Assembly (NCBI GenBank): GCA_050736615.1
Contig: JBOHWL010000014.1
Span: forward strand, 1 to 9,355
Origin: JBOHWJ01 sp050736615
Lineage (GTDB): Bacteria; Desulfobacterota; Binatia; Binatales; Binataceae
DNA length: 9,355 nucleotides
Reading direction: 5' to 3'
Shown here: positions 5,481 to 9,355 of the stretch, piece after piece
Position numbering within the stretch: position 1 is the stretch's first letter
Layout of the letters: every line of letters starts with the position of its first letter
Translations under genes and position numbers: made by a program
The notes under the pieces: model-generated
The model's input: the letters and a program-made list of their open reading frames with translations, nothing else
What the model was told of the DNA's origin: nothing
The model's database searches: none

Positions 5481-7154
5481 ATGGCCGGGAATTTTAGAAG
5501 CAAGCTTATCACCGAAGGGGTGCAGCGTTCGCCCAACCGTTCGATGTTGCGCGCGGTGGGTTTTACCGATGCCGATTTCACCAAATCGATCATTGGCGTT
5601 GCCAACGGTTACAGCACCATTACGCCGTGCAATATCGGCCTTAACGTGCTTGCCCAGCGTGCCGAGAGCGCAATCAGAACGGCCGGCGCGATGCCGCAGA
5701 TGTTTGGCACGATCACGGTCAGCGACGGCATCTCGATGGGTACCGAGGGCATGAAATATTCACTGGTCTCGCGCGAAGTGATCGCCGATTCCATTGAAAC
5801 CGCCTGCAACGCGCAGTCGATGGACGGCGTGGTCGTGGTCGGCGGATGCGACAAGAACATGCCTGGTGCGATGATCGCGTTGGCGCGCATGAATATCCCA
5901 TCCATTTTTGTTTACGGCGGCACCATCAAGCCCGGCCATTTGAACGGCCGCGACCTGACTATCGTGAGCGCCTTTGAGGCGGTGGGTGAATTCAGCGCGC
6001 ACAAAATTGACGAGGAACAATTGCTGGCGGTTGAACGGCGGGCATGCCCCGGCGCAGGTTCATGCGGCGGCATGTACACCGCCAACACCATGTCGTCGGC
6101 AATCGAGGCGATGGGCATGAGCCTGCCGTTTTCCTCAACTATGGCGGCGGAAGATGCGGAAAAAGCCGATAGCGCAGCCCGTTCGGGAGAAGAGGTGGTC
6201 GCGGCAATTCAGCGTCAACTGCTGCCTCGTCAAATCATGACGCGCAAAGCCTTCGAGAATGCCATCGCGGTGGTGATGGCGGTCGGTGGCTCGACCAACG
6301 CGGTGCTTCATTTGCTCGCCATCGCGCACGCCGCGCAAGTGCCCCTGGTGATCGAGGACTTCGAGACTATCCGGCGGCGCGTGCCGGTTTTGTGCGATAT
6401 GAAACCGTCGGGCCCCTACGTGACAACTCAATTGCACCATGCCGGCGGCATCCCTCAAGTCATGAAGATGCTTTTGAATCACGGTCTATTGCACGGCGAC
6501 GAAATGACCATCACGGGCAAAACCATCGCTCAGAATCTGGCCGGAATACCGGATGCTCCCGCCAAGGATCAGGAGGTGATTCATCAGTGGGAGCGGCCGG
6601 TTTATGCGCAAGGCCATCTGGCGATTCTGAGGGGCAATCTCGCAAGCGAGGGCTGCGTCGCCAAGATAACCGGGATCAAGCACATGGAAATCACCGGACC
6701 AGCCCGCGTGTTCGAGCGCGAGGAAGACTCACTTGAGGCAATTTTGGGCGGAAAAATTCAACGAGGTGATGTGCTGGTGATCCGCCATGAAGGGCCCAAG
6801 GGTGGGCCGGGGATGCGCGAGATGCTGTCGCCGACTTCCGCAATTATCGGCGCGGGACTGGGCGACGCGGTTGGATTGATCACTGACGGCCGCTTCTCCG
6901 GCGGGACTTACGGGTTGGTGGTGGGCCACGTCGCCCCCGAAGCCGCGGTTGGCGGACTTATCGCGCTGGTGCATGAAGGTGATTCGATTACCATCGATGC
7001 CAATCGGCGTCTGTTGCAGCTCAACGTCCCGGAGGATGAGATCGCGCGCCGACGCGCGGCATGGCACGCGCCCGCACCACGTTATACGCGCGGTGTACTG
7101 GCGAAATACGCGGCGCAGGTATCCACCAGCAGTCTCGGCGCGGTCACTGATTAA
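5481..7154 (+). CDS. ilvD: Dihydroxy-acid dehydratase IlvD
   Basis: IlvD dehydrates 2,3-dihydroxy-isovalerate and 2,3-dihydroxy-3-methylvalerate to the 2-oxo acids, the third common step of valine and isoleucine synthesis (and, through 2-oxoisovalerate, of leucine and pantothenate). The 557-residue length is normal for the family. The three cysteines of the iron-sulfur cluster are Cys50 (TPCNIGLN), Cys123 (GGCDKNMPG) and Cys195 (GAGSCGGMYTANTM). The magnesium site residues Asp82 (SDGISMG) and Asp124 with the modifiable Lys125 are present, as is the C-terminal TDGRFSGGT with the proposed catalytic base Ser473. The cysteine spacing points to the [2Fe-2S] type of enzyme. The protein is cytosolic. 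It stands alone here, with no ilvC, ilvB or leu genes on either side, and its frame is intact throughout. Confidence 0.97.
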   Translation: MAGNFRSKLITEGVQRSPNRSMLRAVGFTDADFTKSIIGVANGYSTITPCNIGLNVLAQRAESAIRTAGAMPQMFGTITVSDGISMGTEGMKYSLVSREVIADSIETACNAQSMDGVVVVGGCDKNMPGAMIALARMNIPSIFVYGGTIKPGHLNGRDLTIVSAFEAVGEFSAHKIDEEQLLAVERRACPGAGSCGGMYTANTMSSAIEAMGMSLPFSSTMAAEDAEKADSAARSGEEVVAAIQRQLLPRQIMTRKAFENAIAVVMAVGGSTNAVLHLLAIAHAAQVPLVIEDFETIRRRVPVLCDMKPSGPYVTTQLHHAGGIPQVMKMLLNHGLLHGDEMTITGKTIAQNLAGIPDAPAKDQEVIHQWERPVYAQGHLAILRGNLASEGCVAKITGIKHMEITGPARVFEREEDSLEAILGGKIQRGDVLVIRHEGPKGGPGMREMLSPTSAIIGAGLGDAVGLITDGRFSGGTYGLVVGHVAPEAAVGGLIALVHEGDSITIDANRRLLQLNVPEDEIARRRAAWHAPAPRYTRGVLAKYAAQVSTSSLGAVTD

Positions 7155-7216
7155 TAACACCGGGGACGGCGCCATTTCCGTTGCGCGCTTGCCACTATCG
7201 CGCCAGCATCGGGTAG

Positions 7217-7241
7217 TCGGCCACTCGACGATGTTGGCCGA
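7217..7241. terminator. Hairpin between converging ilvD and the lipoprotein gene
   Basis: TCGGCCA (7217-7223) and TGGCCGA (7235-7241) form a perfect 7-bp stem with an 11-nt loop, 62 bp after the ilvD stop and 8 bp from the lipoprotein stop. The position between convergent genes suits a two-way terminator, but neither side has a T-run, so the call is weak. Confidence 0.3.
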
Positions 7242-7249
7242 GGCAAATC

Positions 7250-7774
7250 CTAATAGCTGCGCTGCACACGCCAACGGCCGCGTTCGAGGATGGCGGCGCC
7301 TTGCAAACACATGAAGCCGCCGGTCATGCGTTCACTTGCCGGGACCGAGTTGAACAGGCAGCTTGAGCCATCTTCGAGCATCACCCGAAATTGAAGCAGA
7401 CCCGGTCGTATGGAACCCTGTTTGATAACGCCGGTTTCGTCCATGTTGTAGCAATCCACCGTGCCGGTCGCGCAGCGGTAAAATCCGCTGATTTTGTCCG
7501 CGCGCTGCAACACCGTGAGGGTCAGTTGCATGGTGGCGTTGCAGCGCATCGGATCGACCTGCAGCGGGTCGCAACTATCGATCCGGATGCCTTCCCATAC
7601 GCCGCTTACGTCAATTGTGCGCGACGGTGTGGTGGTTGCCGCAATTTCCTGGGCGGGCGGGGATGCGCGCGGCGAAGTTTCGAGGCCGGCACGATTCAGG
7701 TTTGACGATGCGCATCCGGCGAGCGCGGCGGAAAGAATCAATGTGACGACGAACCATCCATGCGAGGTCGACAC
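7250..7774 (-). CDS. Cysteine-rich lipoprotein of unknown function
   Basis: The 174-residue protein begins with a lipoprotein signal peptide: a short n-region, hydrophobic WFVVTLILSAALAG, and the lipobox LAGC with the lipidated Cys21. Ala at position +2 favours the outer membrane if the cell has a Lol system. A Ser/Pro/Thr linker (about 22-52) leads to a compact domain of about 120 residues starting DVSGVWEGIRIDSC and rich in beta strands. This domain holds six cysteines (68, 78, 101, 108, 139, 156), enough for three disulfides in an oxidising envelope. The start codon is GTG at 7774, with only a weak GGA 8 nt upstream; no better in-frame start would keep the signal peptide. I do not recognise the family. 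The alternating hydrophobic pattern suggests a small beta-barrel or sandwich, which is inference. The gene converges on ilvD. Confidence 0.8.
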   Translation of the reverse strand: MSTSHGWFVVTLILSAALAGCASSNLNRAGLETSPRASPPAQEIAATTTPSRTIDVSGVWEGIRIDSCDPLQVDPMRCNATMQLTLTVLQRADKISGFYRCATGTVDCYNMDETGVIKQGSIRPGLLQFRVMLEDGSSCLFNSVPASERMTGGFMCLQGAAILERGRWRVQRSY

Positions 7775-8051
7775 TTGGATTGTCCGGGAAAAATAGACAA
7801 GATTATCAAATGTAGGCCCCTGTTCTTAAACCGGTCAAGTAGCTATTCGTCGCAAAGATCCAGTAGTTCGCAAATTTGGCCGCGCCCTCGCGGTGAGCGA
7901 GGAGTGCAATCGTGGTTCGGAAAAAGCGAACAATTGGATTGGAAGCACGGTGCCGATAGGCCTAAATCCATTTCCGCATTTTCAATGGAGATTTTTTCTG
8001 AATCAGTCACCGGGGAAAAATTCCGGTTATGATGATGCCTGTGCGCGTGGA
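7775..8051. other. Intergenic region between dnaB and the lipoprotein gene
   Basis: This 277-bp stretch separates two minus-strand genes and probably carries the dnaB transcript end and the lipoprotein promoter. Just after the dnaB stop there is an imperfect hairpin (ACCGG ... CCGGT at about 8010-8029) without a minus-strand T-tract. No gene or confident promoter was found. Confidence 0.4.
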
Positions 8052-9355
8052 TCAGCCGTTCGCATCTCCAAGGTAGTTGTCTTCGGGTGCGTAATTCTCA
8101 AAACGCGTGTACTGGGTCAGATAGGTGAGCTTCGCCGTATCGGTCGGACCATTGCGCTGCTTGGCCACGATCACTTCAGCCACCCCCGGCTCCTTGCTGT
8201 CGCGATGGTACATCTCGTCGCGATAGATAAACGCGATCACGTCGGCGTCCTGCTCGATAGCGCCCGATTCGCGCAAGTCGGCCAGTAGTGGACGGCGGTC
8301 CGGCCGCGTCTCCACCTGGCGGTTCAATTGCGACAACCCGATTACCGGCACCTTGAGTTCCTTGGCCAGTGCCTTGAGCGAGCGCGAGATTTCCGCGATT
8401 TCCTTCTCTCTCGATTCGCCCGGCTTTGCCGCCCTCATCAGTTGCAGGTAATCAACTATGATAAGCCCCAACTGGCTACTCGGATCGCGCGCGAGCCGGC
8501 GGCATTTCGCTTTCAATACCAGGGCGGAGGTGTCGGAGCTGTCATCGATGAAGATCGGAGCTTCCGAAAGCCGCGCGGCGGCCTGAGCGAGTTTCGGAAA
8601 ATCCTGCTCCCCTAAAAAACCGTTGCGCGCCCGCGCACTGTCCACCCGCGCCTCCGAACAGACCAGGCGCAACGCGAGTTGCTCCTTCGACATCTCGAGC
8701 GAGAACATCGCCACGCCGACGCGCGGCGCCGCTTCCATTGCGGCGTACGCGGCGATATTGAGCGCGAGCGCGGTCTTTCCCATGCTTGGACGCGCCGCGA
8801 TGATGATCAGATCGCCCTTCTGCAAACCCGAGGTGATGCGATCCAGATCGGTAAATCCGGTGGGCACGCCGGTGACCAGTTCCTTGCGCTCGTAAAGCTG
8901 CTCCAGCAACGCAATCGAATGACGGCTCAGGTCGCGCATCGTGGTAAACGATGGCGAGATGCGGCGTTCGGCGATTTCGAAAATATTATGCTCGGAGAAA
9001 TCCAGATACTCGTCGACGTTCTCCGGACCGTCGTAGGCGCCGCTGGCGATTTCGGTCGCGGCCGAGGCCAAGCTGCGCAACACCGACTTCTCCCGCACGA
9101 TACGGGCGTAGTGGGCGATGTTTGACGCGGTTGGCACAATCGCGGCGAGTTCGGCGATATAAGCCGGGCCGCCGACATGCTCGAGCGTGCGTTTGGAGCG
9201 CAGCGCGTCGGTCAAGGTGATGGCGTCGACGGGCTGACTGCGATCGGTCAGCTCGGTCATTGCGCGGAAAATCTCGCGATGTGGTTCGCGATAGAAGTCG
9301 TCGAGCTTGACAATTTCCAAGGCCTGATTGATGGCTTCGTTATCAATCAGGATGG
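8052..9355 (-). CDS. dnaB: Replicative DNA helicase DnaB (N-terminus beyond the window)
   Basis: DnaB is the hexameric 5'-3' helicase that opens the replication fork and recruits primase. The visible 433 residues begin in the N-terminal domain (ILIDNEAINQALEIV) and run to the stop at 8052-8054. Roughly 20-35 residues and the start codon lie past position 9355. The helical N-terminal domain (to about residue 115) is followed by the RecA-like domain starting VTGVPTGFTDLDRITSGLQ. Walker A is ARPSMGKTA (about 187-195 of the visible part), Walker B LIIVDYLQLM (about 297-306), the DLRESGAIEQDAD motif about 358-371, and the arginine-finger region KQRNGPT about 398-404. All are intact and no intein is present. 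A TTG at 9320 is only an internal leucine codon and not the true start. Upstream neighbours, often rplI and rpsR, cannot be seen here. Confidence 0.97.
   Translation of the reverse strand, partial: ILIDNEAINQALEIVKLDDFYREPHREIFRAMTELTDRSQPVDAITLTDALRSKRTLEHVGGPAYIAELAAIVPTASNIAHYARIVREKSVLRSLASAATEIASGAYDGPENVDEYLDFSEHNIFEIAERRISPSFTTMRDLSRHSIALLEQLYERKELVTGVPTGFTDLDRITSGLQKGDLIIIAARPSMGKTALALNIAAYAAMEAAPRVGVAMFSLEMSKEQLALRLVCSEARVDSARARNGFLGEQDFPKLAQAAARLSEAPIFIDDSSDTSALVLKAKCRRLARDPSSQLGLIIVDYLQLMRAAKPGESREKEIAEISRSLKALAKELKVPVIGLSQLNRQVETRPDRRPLLADLRESGAIEQDADVIAFIYRDEMYHRDSKEPGVAEVIVAKQRNGPTDTAKLTYLTQYTRFENYAPEDNYLGDANG

Noticed and set aside
7967..7997. A short stem TCCATT/AATGGA followed by a run of six T on the plus strand.
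   Set aside because: No plus-strand gene ends nearby; the stem is only 6 bp and AT-rich. It is unlikely to be a working terminator.

Overview
The window is a 9.4 kb stretch of chromosome, probably from an uncultured Gram-negative-type bacterium with fairly GC-rich DNA. The cues are a lipoprotein with a sorting signal suited to an outer membrane, housekeeping dnaB and ilvD genes, GC-rich codon use, and dispersed palindromic repeats of the 'TTCCGAGCGAGGAATC' kind between genes. The gene mix (M48 protease, alpha/beta hydrolase next to an EthD-like barrel protein, stand-alone cupredoxin) would suit a Binatota- or Desulfobacterota-like lineage, but that placement is a guess and the sequence alone does not prove it.

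Layout. (1) Positions 64-2750, plus strand: an HtpX-like membrane zinc protease, then an alpha/beta hydrolase followed 28 bp later by a two-domain dimeric alpha/beta-barrel protein. The last two look like one operon, ending in a hairpin that overlaps the stop codon. (2) Positions 2751-3089, between converging genes: a repeat-rich block with an interleaved palindromic repeat and a MITE-like fold-back element of about 160 bp. The right end of that element supplies the stop codon of the next gene. (3) Positions 3087-3974, minus strand: an exported proline/alanine-rich protein with two CPxSVPC segments and a helical C-terminal domain. (4) Positions 3975-4672: about 700 bp with no convincing gene. 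(5) Positions 4673-5185, minus: an exported cupredoxin-fold protein with a complete type 1 copper ligand set. (6) Positions 5481-7154, plus: ilvD, complete, transcribed away from the cupredoxin gene. (7) Positions 7250-7774, minus: a lipoprotein with six further cysteines. (8) Position 8052 to the window end, minus: dnaB, missing only its N-terminal start.

The genes do not form one obvious pathway. IlvD (branched-chain amino acid synthesis), DnaB (replication) and the HtpX-like protease (membrane protein quality control) are housekeeping. The hydrolase/barrel pair is the best candidate for an uncharacterised two-gene metabolic unit. The three exported proteins are the least known. I did not find a defence system, CRISPR array, tRNA, rRNA or transposase gene, and I see no clear evidence of a new multi-gene system beyond the items under findings.
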